In this document: one piece after another, positions 28,042 to 38,693 of the stretch
How the letters are laid out: each line of letters begins with the position of its first letter
Numbering within the stretch: position 1 is the stretch's first letter
Origin: Veronia nyctiphanis
Lineage (GTDB): Bacteria > Pseudomonadota > Gammaproteobacteria > Enterobacterales > Vibrionaceae
NCBI RefSeq assembly: GCF_004116385.1
Contig: NZ_PEIB01000003.1
Location: forward strand, 62,001-126,000
DNA length: 64,000 nt
Reading direction: 5' to 3'
Notes under the pieces: generated by a model
What the model was told of the DNA's origin: nothing
The model's input: only the letters and a program-made list of their open reading frames with translations
Database searches by the model: none
Made by a program: the position numbers and the translations under genes

Positions 28042-28730
28042 TTAACCGATCCTTTTGACGTCTTTGGTGCCAGAAACTGGCCTACTGACAGAGACTTGCC
28101 GGCCTTTTTTCATTCCTTTTTCATAGTCGTCCGTGATCGCACCCATAGCTTCTTTCAACTGTTTCTTAAATGTTTCACGGTCTATGTTTTTGAATTCGTT
28201 ATCAATGTAGTTCTTGATCTTCTTATCAGAGCCTTCATCGTTTGCAATGTTTGGTAATTTTTCCAATGCACCTTCAAGCCAACCGATAGTGTAAGATCTA
28301 ACACGCCTCGCTAGCTCGCTTTGTGATGTCCCAGACCCAGCAAAGCTGTTTCGAAACTGACCAACATTTTCGTTCATTTCACGATAAACGATATCAAACG
28401 CAAATGCGGCAAAAATGGCTTTATCAGCATCACCAATAAATTCGGCAATTTTTAAGCTTTATGATTGATCAAGACACATTCAACGCCAAAACGGCTATTA
28501 ATACCACGAATTATCTTTAGAATTGCGTCACTTATACTCGAGGGAAGTAAGGTTTCAGAGCGGGTTTTTCCCATGCTGATAAAATCAATATCGTCTTGAT
28601 CAAGACCATATTTCTTCATCAACCTTTGTGCCATTTTGATAGCCTGAGCAGCTTCATTGATATTGGCAGAATTACCAAGTTCCAAACACTTAGCAATTTT
28701 TTTCAAGGCTTTACGTTTAGCTTCTGACAT
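28042..28730 (-). pseudogene. DUF2786-family protein, frameshifted
   Basis: About 229 residues after repair. The N-terminal frame (MSEAKRKALKKIAKCLELG, NEAAQAIKMAQRLMKKYGLD) is the DUF2786 domain; it reads into a stop after VECVLINHKA at 28452. The next frame continues KIAEFIGDADKAIFAAFAFD then SQSELARRVRSYTIGWLEG, which is the normal second half of this family. One T added at about 28457 rejoins them. DUF2786 proteins are often found in phages and plasmids but also as chromosomal singletons; function is unknown. No phage genes surround it. Confidence 0.75.
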
Positions 28731-29021
28731 CTATATTCCCAAGAAAAATTCAGGGGGAACATTTTACCCCCAATACTAAAAATTACAAAGCCTGTAGGTT
28801 AAACAATACAGCGATGGAAGCGAAAAATTACTGATATAGCGTGTTGTGGTTGGAGCATTTGCAAGATGGGAATTGCGCAATATCTCCAAACTAAACTCAC
28901 GATGTCTCAATCCTTTGAGTATATGATGATGCGTATTTATTTATAAATTAGTGAATAGAAAATTGTTCGGGTCGGTCAATTAAGTGGGACAATAAAAATA
29001 TTATTAGTAAGGATACAAATT
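28731..29021. other. Divergent promoter region
   Basis: AT-rich stretch between the DUF2786 and EamA genes. No gene seen. TAAGGATACA precedes the transporter start. Confidence 0.4.
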
Positions 29022-29951
29022 ATGTTTGGGGAAGTAGGCTGGCAACTCAAAAAATTTTTTATGGCATTGCTGGCTTTGGTTTTTTTCGCCGCAAACTCAG
29101 TTCTTTGTCGGATGGCTCTTACTGACGAGGCTATAGATCCAGCGACCTTTACATCAATTCGGTTGGTTGCTGGCGCATTAGTTTTGTATGTCATCTTACT
29201 TTTCTTCCCTGTCGCAGAAGGAGGTGGTGCTGCAGTTGCGAACCACCAATCTGGACGACGAAACATCTTTCAGTCACCTGTAGAATCGTGGCTCGCTGCC
29301 GCTATGCTGTTTTTATACGCATCATCGTTTTCCTTCGCATATATGTATCTTGATACTGCGCTGGGAGCGCTGATCCTATTTACTTTTGTTCAGCTAACCA
29401 TGCTTACATATGGCCATTATCGAGAAGGCGGGATTACAGGCCTCGAAATTATTGGAGTCCTGATATCAATAAGTGGCCTGGGCTACCTTGTGTCTCCCGG
29501 CATTCAGTCTCCTGATCCTCGAGGAATTGTGCTAATGGCCGTGTCAGGAATAGCTTGGGGCGGCTATAGCATACTAGGCAAAAAGACCTCAGACAGTCAG
29601 GTTTCTTCAAGTAGCATTAATTTTCGTCTGAGTCTGGCTTTTGTTCTTCCTATGTTTTTGCTTTGTCTTCCAGCAATGAAAATGACGATGGAAGGGATCT
29701 TTCTCGCGATTGTGTCCGGAGCGTTGGCGTCAGCGGTTGGGTACGTTATCTGGTATTGGGTCGTAAAGCAGTTTAAGGCTGCACAGTCTGGCGTGATGCA
29801 ATTGTTGGTACCAATTTTTGCTGCGGTTGCGGGCTACATGTTGATGGACGAAATGATCAGTCAGCGTTTAATGATTGCGGCTTCAGTCATCTTGTTAGGT
29901 ATCTTGGCTACCTTTCTCGGTAAACGCCAAGTGAAGGAGTCGTTGGAATGA
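29022..29951 (+). CDS. EamA/DMT-family transporter
   Basis: A 309-residue membrane protein with ten helices in two EamA repeats, as in RhaT/YdcZ-type metabolite exporters. Typical segments are FFAANSVLCRMALTDEAIDP at the start of repeat 1, FTSIRLVAGALVLYVI, and in repeat 2 GIAWGGYSILGKK and QSGVMQLLVPIFAAVAGYM. Substrate cannot be told. The ATG follows AAGGA by nine bases. It ends 107 bases before the polB start and may share transcription with it. Confidence 0.88.
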   Translation: MFGEVGWQLKKFFMALLALVFFAANSVLCRMALTDEAIDPATFTSIRLVAGALVLYVILLFFPVAEGGGAAVANHQSGRRNIFQSPVESWLAAAMLFLYASSFSFAYMYLDTALGALILFTFVQLTMLTYGHYREGGITGLEIIGVLISISGLGYLVSPGIQSPDPRGIVLMAVSGIAWGGYSILGKKTSDSQVSSSSINFRLSLAFVLPMFLLCLPAMKMTMEGIFLAIVSGALASAVGYVIWYWVVKQFKAAQSGVMQLLVPIFAAVAGYMLMDEMISQRLMIAASVILLGILATFLGKRQVKESLE

Positions 29952-30001
29952 TTCGCTTCATTTGCAGGCATTAAGCCGTTCAAAGCACCTAAATTCATAG
30001 T

Positions 30002-30032
30002 AACTCAGTACATATTTTCATAAACTTAGTAC
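30002..30032 (+). repeat. Direct repeat in the polB leader
   Basis: AACTCAGTAC (30002-30011) and AACTTAGTAC (30023-30032), nine of ten bases identical, 21 bases apart (two helical turns), 27 bases before the polB start. Confidence 0.6.
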
Positions 30033-30058
30033 GTTAACTATTGAGTTTTGAGGTTGTT

Positions 30059-32421
30059 TTGTCGTTTGAAAAAGGCTTTGTCATTAGTCGTCACAGCAGA
30101 GATTTGGGTCGAGTCACCGAAATCGTACTGTGGCTTCAGACCGACGTGGGACCTGTAAAGCTTGTCGTCACTGGAGAAAAGCCCGTCTTTTTTGTCCCAT
30201 CGATAGATACAGATGCAGCGCTGGATACGCTAAGTCATATCAATATCTACCCTGAACGAAAACAACTCGAGTTATGTGATTTTGCTTATCAGGCTGTCAC
30301 TGCTTTGTACTTTTCGACGATTGGAGACGCGCAGCGGGCGTCCAGACATTTGATCAGTGAAGGCTTTGATCCGTTTGAAGCTGATGTGCGTTTGACTGAC
30401 CGCTTCCTTATGGAACGATTTGTCTGCGGGGGAGTGATGTTTGCTGGCGAAAGAGTGGTTAAAAATGGCTTTACAGAAATACGTAACACCAAGATTAAGG
30501 CCGCTGATTATCAAACGTCCCTGACCCGTGTGTCGCTTGATATTGAGTGTTCAGAAAAAGGCGTTTTATATTCTATAGGCTTGGATAGCCTAATGGATAG
30601 CCGTGTAATTATGATCGGCAAACCGCCTGAAGATACCTCAGAACTTTCATGGATTGAATGGGTAGAGTCTGAAACTGCATTGTTGAAAGCGTTGTGCCGT
30701 TGGTTTGCTACTTACGACCCTGATGTTGTCGTAGGTTGGAGTGTAATTGATTTTGATTTTCGTCTGCTAATGAAACGGTCAGCCGTTAATCGCGTCCCAC
30801 TGACGTTAGGGCGAGGTAAAGAGAAAGCACATTGGCGTGATAGTAATACGGGTAGGCAAGGTTTCATAACGATTCCAGGTAGAGTCGTTATTGATGGTAT
30901 TGATGCGCTTAAAACGGCCACCTATAACTTCAGTTCATGGTCCCTCGAATCTGTCTCTCAGCAAATGTTCGGAGAAGGAAAAGCGATTGACAACCCTCAC
31001 GATAGAATGGCCTCAATCAATCGTATGTTTGCTGAGGATAAACCTGCGCTTGCGAAATATAACCTGCAAGACTGTGTTTTGGTCAATCGAATTTTCGATG
31101 AAACCAATTTACTGGATTTTTTAGTTCAAAGAACGCGATTAACGGGTATCGAGCTTGATAAAGTGGGTGGCTCAGTCGCTGCGTTTACCAACCTCTACCT
31201 CCCGAGACTGCATCGCGCAGGCTACGTTGCACCGACACTTGCGAGTGAGAATTGGATAGCCAGCCCTGGCGGTTATGTAATGGACAGTAAACCCGGGATA
31301 TATGACTCCGTGGTTGTACTCGATTTTAAGTCTCTTTACCCCTCTATTATTCGTACATTTCTGATAGACCCATTAGGCTTATTGAGGGCCTCAAATCTGA
31401 GGAGGACGGAGAGGCCGTTCCGGGATTTAGAGGAGGGGTTTTCCATCGCACGAAACATTTCCTCCCAGCCATGATTGAAGACTTGTGGCGAGCAAGAGAT
31501 GAGGCTAAGCGTCAGGGAGAAAAGGCGTTTTCGCAGGCGATAAAGATCATTATGAACTCCTTTTATGGTGTGTTGGGTTCCTCAGGATGTCGCTTCTTTG
31601 ATCATCGCTTGGCATCTTCCATCACAATGCGTGGCCACGAAATCATGAAAAAAACCCGAGAGCTGATTGAGAGCAGAGGCTATGAGGTCATATATGGCGA
31701 TACGGATTCAACGTTCGTTTCTTTCGGCAGAGCATACTCGCAAGAAGAAGCTGACGAGGTCGGCGCAGAACTTTCAGAGTTCATAAATGGCTGGTGGGAA
31801 GAGCATCTGAAAAGAGATTTTCAATTAGATTCGGCGCTCGAAATAGAGTACGAAACACATTACCGTCAGTTTTTAATGCCAAAAATTCGCGGTCAGGATA
31901 CAGGCAGTAAAAAAAGATACGCTGGCTTAATAGATAAGGATGGCAAGCGTGAAATTATCTTTAAAGGGCTTGAGACAGTAAGAACGGACTGGACACTGTT
32001 GGCACAGGAGTTTCAGCAAACCCTATATAAAAAAGTCTTTGATAAAGAAGATATCGACGAGTATGTTCGCCAAATGGTGGAGGACACGCTCAATGGGCAC
32101 ATGGATGACAAGCTGGTCTATCGCAAGCGTCTCCGTAGAAAGCTGGATGAATATCAAAAGAACGTACCTCCACACGTTAGAGCAGCACGGAAAGCAGACG
32201 AGATCAATAAAAGACTCGGTCGACAGTTACAGTATCAAAAGGGTGGCTGGATTGAGTATGTTATTACACTCCAAGGCCCAGAGCCGAAAGAGGGCCTTGA
32301 AAGTGGTATCGACTATCAGCACTACGTTGATAAGCAACTTAAGCCAATAGCTGACGGCATTCTTCCTTTTATCGGGAAAGACTTCGCTTCTTTATCCTTG
32401 CCACAGCTGGGGCTCTTTTGA
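30059..32421 (+). pseudogene. polB: DNA polymerase II, frameshifted
   Basis: Family-B DNA polymerase II, 787 residues after repair (E. coli PolB 783). I choose the TTG at 30059, because GAGG lies five bases upstream and the protein then starts M-SFEKGFVISRHSRD, in register with E. coli PolB. Exonuclease motifs: VSLDIECSEKG, DPDVVVGWSVIDFDF, YNLQDCVL. Polymerase motifs: DFKSLYPSII (A), KIIMNSFYGVLGSSGCRF (B), YGDTDSTFV (C), then GSKKRYAGL. The frame breaks at about 31377 in TTAGGCTT; one added G gives DPLGLIEGLKSEEDG and rejoins the second half. It is a proofreading polymerase for damage bypass and restart. No LexA-type box is obvious upstream. Confidence 0.92.
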
Positions 32422-32552
32422 ACACACGAAAATGGTTGAAAGAAGCATTAGCGTGAGTTGGGATAGCGAGTGATTTAGCTTTTTCCGCCAATTTGCATTG
32501 CTTTCTTCTTAAATTGTGGCTTGAATGAAATTAAGAGGACGAAGGAGTACGT

Positions 32553-32816
32553 GTGGAGCAGTTAGATTTTTTCGATGTTCCCAGCCCATGTGTGGGAGTT
32601 TGTCAGGTCAACAATAAAGGCTACTGTAAAGGATGCTTTCGCAGTCGCGACGAAAGATTTCATTGGAATGACTTCAACAATGACCAGCGACGACATGTTG
32701 TTAGGCTTTGCCGCCAGCGCTATAACCGAATTTTGAGATCGAAACAGGCCAAACAAAACGCCATTAAAGTTGTTGAAGAAGTGTCACCGCAACAATCGTT
32801 GTTTGATGATCTCTGA
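32553..32816 (+). CDS. DUF1289-family Fe-S/Cys-motif protein
   Basis: An 87-residue protein with the DUF1289 motif: SPCVGVCQVNNKGYCKGCFR followed by an E and W (DERFHW). Four cysteines in C-x3-C-x7-C-x2-C spacing can hold a metal or cluster. Function unknown. It uses a GTG start with AAGGAG five bases upstream, an excellent site, and ends at a strong bidirectional terminator. Confidence 0.85.
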   Translation: MEQLDFFDVPSPCVGVCQVNNKGYCKGCFRSRDERFHWNDFNNDQRRHVVRLCRQRYNRILRSKQAKQNAIKVVEEVSPQQSLFDDL

Positions 32817-32837
32817 ATAGTTTTAATGACTACATAT

Positions 32838-32866
32838 AAAAAAAGCGCCCTTGGGCGCTTTTTTTA
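32838..32866. terminator. Bidirectional terminator, DUF1289 / rplY
   Basis: AAAAAAAGCGCCC-TT-GGGCGCTTTTTTT between convergent genes. Confidence 0.93.
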
Positions 32867-32907
32867 TTCAGACACAAAAGTGTTGAATGAATTGGTGTCA
32901 AACGCAA

Positions 32908-33186
32908 TTAGATGCGGATAAAGTCCATGTGCATAACTTTTGGCTTGAACGGGTGACGTTGAATGTCCTGAGGCTTCACGTTCACTTCTTTGCCATCGAT
33001 AACCAGAGTGATCGCATCGTAGAAACCAGGCTTGTCCATCTGGTTGATCACTGCGCTGTGGTCCAGAGCGATTGCAACTGCTGCTTCTTTACCGCCGTAT
33101 ACTACAGCTGGGAATTGTTCAGCGTGACGCAGGCGGCGGCTCGCACCCTTACCCTGCTCAGTACGTACTACTGCTTCGAATTTCAT
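32908..33186 (-). CDS. rplY: 50S ribosomal protein L25
   Basis: A 92-residue L25, near the 94 of E. coli. It has the single-domain gammaproteobacterial form: [48 protein letters not shown]25 binds 5S rRNA at the central protuberance. The ATG at 33186 is chosen because it gives the family N-terminus and an upstream in-frame extension is not conserved-looking. Its position beside radD, rsuA and bcr matches E. coli order. Confidence 0.96.
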   Translation of the reverse strand: MKFEAVVRTEQGKGASRRLRHAEQFPAVVYGGKEAAVAIALDHSAVINQMDKPGFYDAITLVIDGKEVNVKPQDIQRHPFKPKVMHMDFIRI

Positions 33187-33452
33187 AATCAATACTCTTA
33201 AAGTAGAGTTAAAAACAAGTACCAAATTTAGCGACCTAACTCGGTACCACACAAATTGAGCGCGGATACTAACATCAGTATTTTTGAATGACAAGTATAT
33301 TGAGGCTCTGCGTCTGTTTTTTACTTACAAAGCATTTGTTTGGCGTAAAAGTGTCCAACTTTATTACGCTTTTCTTCCTAAACCTGTTACATCAGTCTTT
33401 GCTGCGTTTAGGCGAGAATACTGCGGATAGTGCGTCCGAGAGAGTCTAAACC
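33187..33452. other. Divergent intergenic region, rplY promoter
   Basis: No gene. It must hold the rplY promoter on the minus strand and that of the DUF1353 gene on the plus strand. Confidence 0.4.
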
Positions 33453-33860
33453 GTGGCAAAAACAAAAGTCTGGCTATTTCGCCTTGATCACATGTATCGG
33501 TATTCACACCCGGAATTTGAAGGTGTCATTTTCAAAAACGACTGGTTAATGATTAAGGACACGACGCTAACGATTAACGCTGGCTATGCATGGGACGGAG
33601 CAACGCCAAAGTGGCAGCCGTTTGGTCTGTTTACTGTCGGCACGCCAGATGGTGCTTTGAGATTCAACCTACCTTGGACGTATCAGGCAACACTGGTTCA
33701 TGACGCGTTAACGCAATTTAGGGACACATTGCCTCTCTCAAAGCGACAAGTAACCCAAATTTTTGATGACCAGTTGTACGAGCTTAAATGGCCACTTCGA
33801 AAGCTTTATGTCTGGGCCGTTGATAGATTTGGACCACAAGACTTTGCGGGCGATAGATGA
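33453..33860 (+). CDS. DUF1353-family protein
   Basis: A 135-residue protein with the DUF1353 hallmarks: INAGYAWDGATPKW and ATLVHDALTQFRDTLPLSK, where the histidine-aspartate may be functional. The family is common in phages and in bacterial genomes and resembles small cell-wall or virion-associated proteins; role unknown. It starts at GTG (33453), with CCGAGAGAG upstream. It converges tightly with radD (17 bases). Confidence 0.8.
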   Translation: MAKTKVWLFRLDHMYRYSHPEFEGVIFKNDWLMIKDTTLTINAGYAWDGATPKWQPFGLFTVGTPDGALRFNLPWTYQATLVHDALTQFRDTLPLSKRQVTQIFDDQLYELKWPLRKLYVWAVDRFGPQDFAGDR

Positions 33861-33877
33861 CGTTGTTATTGTGTTTC

Positions 33878-35601
33878 CTACGTCACGTCGAAAATCTTGT
33901 CGCGGATTGCCCAGAACCTGCCATTCTTTCTTGCGACCACAAAATCAGGTTGCCGCAATCGATGCTCGGACTTCACCACTTTTGATGGTGCAGTGTCGGT
34001 GAATGGACGGTGACGATCAACGAGGTGTAGATTGATAAATTTGGCTAAAAAGTCTTTCTTCTGGCGTTGTGTTGCCAATTGCCATACTTCGTGTACTTCA
34101 GCGCCTTCATTACCAGTATAAGTCACTTTAAGTTGTGGTTTTCCGTGCTTATTTTTCCCGGCCGTTAATGACATATCTGTGCAGGCAAGGATGAGCGCGT
34201 CTTTCAGTTTTAGCGCATCTCGAAGTTTTTTATCTGGATCGACCAACGTATGGTCGCATTGGTGGCATCTCCGCGCTGCAATATCGTTATCGGCTCCGCA
34301 TTCGTCACAAAACTTTGCTCTGAAGCGGTATCCGCAGATCTCCCGCTCTCCGTCCTGTTCGAAGAAACCCTGACAGCGTCTTCCGTAATGTTCAATCAGA
34401 AAGCCATTGTCGTCCAATTTCCCCCAAAAGTTATTGTTAAATCCACAGCCAGGGCAGGGTACGGTGACAATTTCGCTGTCACTGTCGGGCTTGGGTTCAC
34501 CTATTTCGGGTTGATACAGATCGTAGACGTTGCCAGCGTAGTCGAGGATAAGGCAGTCTTCTTTGCCAGGCGACAACCTGAGCCCGCGACCAGCGATTTG
34601 TTGATAAAGGCTGATAGACTCTGTGGGCCTTAAAATGGCAATTAAATCTACATGTGGTGCATCAAACCCTGTGGTCAACACAGAGACATTGACTAGATAT
34701 TTTATTTTCCGCTGCTTAAAGCTCTGGATTATTCTATCGCGCTCATCTTGTGGTGTGTCACCAATCACCAAAGCTGATTCCTTTTCGGGCAACAGCGCCA
34801 AGATTTCCTGCGCATGCCTGACTGTTGCTGCAAACACCATGACGCCTTGTCGGTCTTTAGCGTAATTTAAAACCTGCTCAGTGATTTGAGGCGTTGCGCG
34901 TGGAGCATTCGCAATGACTTTATCGAGTTCCGCTTCTTTATAATGCCCGGAAGACGAGGCCTTTAGCGCTGAAAAGTCATAGCTGAGTACTGGTGCGTCG
35001 AGCAGTTTTGCTTCAGTCAGAAAGCCTTCATCGAGTAAATAGCGAATCGGAAGTTCAAAAATACAATCGTGGAAAAATCTGGGCTGCTCGCTTCTCACTC
35101 TGCCTGCAGTATGGAATTGATAAATCCATCCCATACCAAGCCGGTAAGGGGTTGCAGTCAGCCCTAGTACTTTTATTCCACCATTGACCTCTTGCAAATG
35201 AGAGATGACCTTTCGATAACTGCTGTCTTTGTCATCCGGTACGCGATGACACTCATCAATGACCAAAAGTGAAAACTTCTCTTTGAAGGCATCGAGGTTT
35301 CTTACCACTGACTGCACGGAGGCAAACACCACTTTGTGATGGCTTTCTTTGCGGCCTAAACCGGCGGAGAATATGCCTGCCTCTAAGCCATATCCCTCAT
35401 ACTTTTCGTGATTCTGTTCAACGAGTTCTTTTACATGGGCCAAGACCAATACACGACCACGAGCCAGTTTTGCTAACTCAGCGATGACAAGGCTCTTCCT
35501 GCTCCCGTGGGCAATACGGCGACTGCGGGACGGTGGTGTTGACGGAAATAATGAACAACAGCTTTGACAGCATCGGACTGATAAGGGCGAAGGGTATACA
35601 T
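33878..35601 (-). pseudogene. radD: RadD (YejH) DNA repair helicase-like ATPase, frameshifted
   Basis: About 574 residues after repair (E. coli RadD 586). It starts at 35601 with MYTLRPYQSDAVKAVV, and the frame breaks inside Walker A at about 35498: the sequence gives TGAG then a wrong frame; one A added restores TGAGKSLVIAELAKLARG. From there it reads VLAHVKELVEQNH, DECHR (motif II), GLTATPYRLG (III), RVLTTGFDAPHVDLI-like VSVLTTGFDAPHVDLIAIL, QQIAGRGLRLSPGK (VI). The C-terminal zinc finger has CPGCGF and CDECGADNDIAARRCHQCD. RadD helps process recombination intermediates after damage. Synteny with rplY and rsuA supports it. Confidence 0.93.
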
Positions 35602-35698
35602 AATTGATTTATCAAAAGGCAGCGCAAAGGCTGCCAAGTTTATCTTTCCAGGGGCTTTCTTACCAACAATAATGCTAACGAATTATTGGCTGGGGGCA

Positions 35699-36166
35699 CT
35701 AAGAATTGATGCGTTTTGACATAATGCAATGCTGCCGACGAGGTATATAATTGAACTGCTCGTAAAATTCTCTGGCACCACCGTTGCCGATATTCACCTC
35801 AAGTACAATCGCGTTGCAATTTTTCTGTTTTACTTGTTCTTCAAGCATAGGTAACACGTGAGAGCCGACGCCTTGTCGCCGCCAGTCTTTGTTGAGAAAT
35901 ATTTGATCGATAACTGCTATCAATCCACCAAATTCAATGCTGAAACTGTAGCAAATGACGACGAAACCAGCGATATCTTCGTGTCCATCTTGATTGACAT
36001 GGACCAGAAAAACGTCGCCATGCGTAGGGGTATTGATCAAGTATTCAAATGCTTTCTGGGAATGCTCAGGGTTGAAAGCAAGTACTTCATGGTCATGCTG
36101 CTCTTGCGCTAGTTTTATTAGTGAGTGCATGGTGTCCACAGAAGGCCGTTTCAAAGAAATATTCAT
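35699..36166 (-). CDS. GNAT-family N-acetyltransferase
   Basis: A 155-residue GNAT protein. The acetyl-CoA loop is DWRRQGVGSHVLPMLEEQV (R-R-Q-G-V-G), preceded by AVIDQIFLNK and followed by AIVLEVNIGNGGAREFYEQF, the standard beta5 and alpha5. Acceptor unknown. It lies between radD and rsuA, an insertion relative to E. coli gene order. Confidence 0.85.
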   Translation of the reverse strand: MNISLKRPSVDTMHSLIKLAQEQHDHEVLAFNPEHSQKAFEYLINTPTHGDVFLVHVNQDGHEDIAGFVVICYSFSIEFGGLIAVIDQIFLNKDWRRQGVGSHVLPMLEEQVKQKNCNAIVLEVNIGNGGAREFYEQFNYIPRRQHCIMSKRINS

Positions 36167-36603
36167 AAACTATTCCTGCTAATAAGTTTAGATGTCAGAT
36201 ATGTGCAAAGTGCACAGAAAATATGACTTCCTGTCAAAACTTCAAGTAAATCTGACATTCATAAGTTATAGAAACTTGATTGCTGTACTGCAAGATTGCG
36301 AACCATTTCTTTCGTTTCACTCACTATCCAAAATCGCTAATTGTGACCTAAATTTCATATGGTTAGTTATTGAGCAATCGAGTGCTGTGCTTTTAACGTA
36401 AGATTCTCTCTCATCCAGAGATATAAGAGCAACACATAGTGAATTAGTTTCAATACCCCATGTAAATATGAGGTTGATCTAGTAAATGTTACGTCTTCAT
36501 GCATCGAAAGAGCGTTCTTTACAGCGGCGATATTATTGATTCAGTCTGCCTATTTGAAATTTTATGTATATAATGCCGCGTCAATTTTACATGCGGAAAC
36601 ACA
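36167..36603. other. Non-coding gap before rsuA
   Basis: AT-rich. A 69-residue open frame at 36192-36401 has no ribosome site and no recognisable features, so I do not call it. TATATAATGCC near 36567 resembles a -10 element for rsuA. Confidence 0.45.
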
Positions 36604-37308
36604 ATGATAAGACTGGATAAATTTCTCTGCGAAACGCTGGGCGTGACAAGAAAACAGGCGGGTAAGGTATTAAAAGAAGAGCGAGTCTGCGTTGACGGAG
36701 CTCCGGTAAAAAATGGTGCGCTGAAAATTCAGAATGATGCTGACGTCGAGTTTGATGGTATGCCACTCACGTTAAGCGGACCAAAGTATTTTATGATGAA
36801 CAAGCCGACAGGCTATGTTTGTTCTCATGATGATGCTTTCAATCCAACTATCTTTGTTCTGCTTGATGAGATTGGCGCAGAAAAACTGCATATTGCTGGT
36901 CGACTTGACGGTGATACAACGGGCCTTTTACTGCTGACCGATGATGGTCAATGGTCTCACAGAGTGACATCGCCAAAACATAAATGCGATAAAACCTATC
37001 GAGTCTGGTTGGCAGACGCAGTGAGCCAAGACACTCAGAGTCAGTTCATAGAAGGGGTGCAGCTCAGAGGCGAGAAAGATTTAACCTTGCCCGCCCAGAT
37101 GGAAAAAGTCGCAGATGATGAAGTGTTGTTAACAATCCATGAAGGAAAATACCACCAAGTAAAACGCATGTTTGCCGCTGTTGGAAACAAGGTTGTGGGC
37201 CTACACAGAGAGCAAGTGGGAGATTTGATTCTTGATCCTGATTTGGAGCCGGGCGAATACCGACCATTGACTGAAGAAGAAATCGCTTCATTTCTGCCTA
37301 AAAATTAG
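36604..37308 (+). CDS. rsuA: 16S rRNA pseudouridine-516 synthase
   Basis: A 234-residue RsuA. An S4 RNA-binding domain covers residues 1-50 ([19 protein letters not shown]). The synthase core has [17 protein letters not shown] with catalytic D102, at the same index as in E. coli RsuA, then KTYRV and [14 protein letters not shown]. It isomerises uridine 516 in helix 18 of 16S rRNA. Neighbours match E. coli order around bcr and radD. Confidence 0.95.
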   Translation: MIRLDKFLCETLGVTRKQAGKVLKEERVCVDGAPVKNGALKIQNDADVEFDGMPLTLSGPKYFMMNKPTGYVCSHDDAFNPTIFVLLDEIGAEKLHIAGRLDGDTTGLLLLTDDGQWSHRVTSPKHKCDKTYRVWLADAVSQDTQSQFIEGVQLRGEKDLTLPAQMEKVADDEVLLTIHEGKYHQVKRMFAAVGNKVVGLHREQVGDLILDPDLEPGEYRPLTEEEIASFLPKN

Positions 37309-37486
37309 CTATTTCGGTGCTTTTTGACGGCAAGTGTAAAATATGTGTTTACAATTTCACTTTACAGGCCGTCATCTTACCCATCGAGAAACGTATTCTT
37401 TCCTAATTGGAATTAATGGCGTGTTAACATCCTTATGAGTCAGTAGTGAGAGATAACTCACGTCTTTTGTCATTATAAGGGTAGTC

Positions 37487-38689
37487 ATGACAACGAAAAC
37501 GTTAAATCAACCGATGGAGCAGTTCAGCACGCTTCTTATCATCATTCTTGGGTCTTTGGCTGCTATCACACCCTTGGCTATTGATATGTATTTGCCTGCC
37601 ATGCCGGACATCGCCAATGATTTGGGCGTAATGTCCGGTTCGGTTCAGGGTACTTTGGCGTCTTACACCGCCGGATTTGCGGTCGGCCAGCTTGTACACG
37701 GACCGCTTTCAGACAGCTACGGCAGACGCAAGATCATGCTTGGTGGTGTCTTCCTGTTTATGGTGGGTGCAATATTCTGTGCCATGACAGAAAGCATTGA
37801 GCAACTCACCATTGTTAGGACAATTCAAGGCTTTGCAGGTGCAGCGGCGGCTGTTGTCGTTCAGGCATTGGTTCGAGACCTTTTTGATCGTGAACAATTT
37901 TCACGAACCATGTCATTTATTACATTGGTAATGACGGTAGCGCCTTTGGTCGCACCTATGCTGGGTGGTCATTTATCGGTTTGGTTTGGCTGGCGTTCTA
38001 TTTTCTGGGTACTGGCCGGATTTGCGTTGTTTGTCATTGTCATGGTGGCAATATTTATTCCTGAAACACTGAAGCCTGAAGCACGTAGGTCACTAAATTT
38101 TAAAAGTGTTATGCGCAATTATGGCAGCCTACTTTCCAATCGTGCTGTTCTCGGATATTTGTTGTGCTCGGGCTTCTCGTTTGCAGGTATGTTTGCTTTT
38201 CTTACGGCAGGTTCATTTGTCTACATTACCTACTACGGATTAAGTCCTGACGATTTTGGCTATGTATTTGGTCTGAACGTTGTTTGTCTGATTATTATGA
38301 CCATGGTTAATGGCAAGTTTGTCACACGTATGGGATGTCAGGCGATGTTGCAGTTTGGCCTTGGTGTTCAGCTTTTTGCGGGTATTATTTTGCTGGCGGC
38401 GCAGTTTCTGGAGCTGGGTTTCTGGGGAACGGCAATTCCGGTAATGATGTTTGTTGGCGGTATTTCAATGGTTGCAAGTAACATCTCCGCGAGTGTGATG
38501 TCCGAATACCCGGAAATAGCTGGTACGGCTGCGTCATTAATGGGGACAATGCGTTTTGGAGTGGGTACAATCATCGGCCTTATTTTGTCCCTGATCGCAG
38601 TTGACTCTCCTTGGCCAATGGTGCTTGCCATCACAGCATGTAGTGTCTTGTCATCGGGTTTTTATTGGTTCCTAGCAAGAAACTCTTAA
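37487..38689 (+). CDS. bcr: Bcr/CflA-family drug-resistance MFS transporter
   Basis: A 400-residue major-facilitator protein with 12 helices. Family markers: PLAIDMYLPAMPDIANDLG (motif D1-like D-M-Y-L-P), GQLVHGPLSDSYGRRKIMLG (motif A), GFAGAAAAVVVQALVRDLFD and the motif C region VTLVMTVAPLVAPMLGGHLS. The D-M-Y-x-P start identifies Bcr/CflA drug:H+ antiporters. Position next to rsuA equals that of E. coli bcr. The DUF2913 gene follows after four bases, so both are probably one transcript. Confidence 0.9.
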   Translation: MTTKTLNQPMEQFSTLLIIILGSLAAITPLAIDMYLPAMPDIANDLGVMSGSVQGTLASYTAGFAVGQLVHGPLSDSYGRRKIMLGGVFLFMVGAIFCAMTESIEQLTIVRTIQGFAGAAAAVVVQALVRDLFDREQFSRTMSFITLVMTVAPLVAPMLGGHLSVWFGWRSIFWVLAGFALFVIVMVAIFIPETLKPEARRSLNFKSVMRNYGSLLSNRAVLGYLLCSGFSFAGMFAFLTAGSFVYITYYGLSPDDFGYVFGLNVVCLIIMTMVNGKFVTRMGCQAMLQFGLGVQLFAGIILLAAQFLELGFWGTAIPVMMFVGGISMVASNISASVMSEYPEIAGTAASLMGTMRFGVGTIIGLILSLIAVDSPWPMVLAITACSVLSSGFYWFLARNS

Positions 38690-38693
38690 TCGA

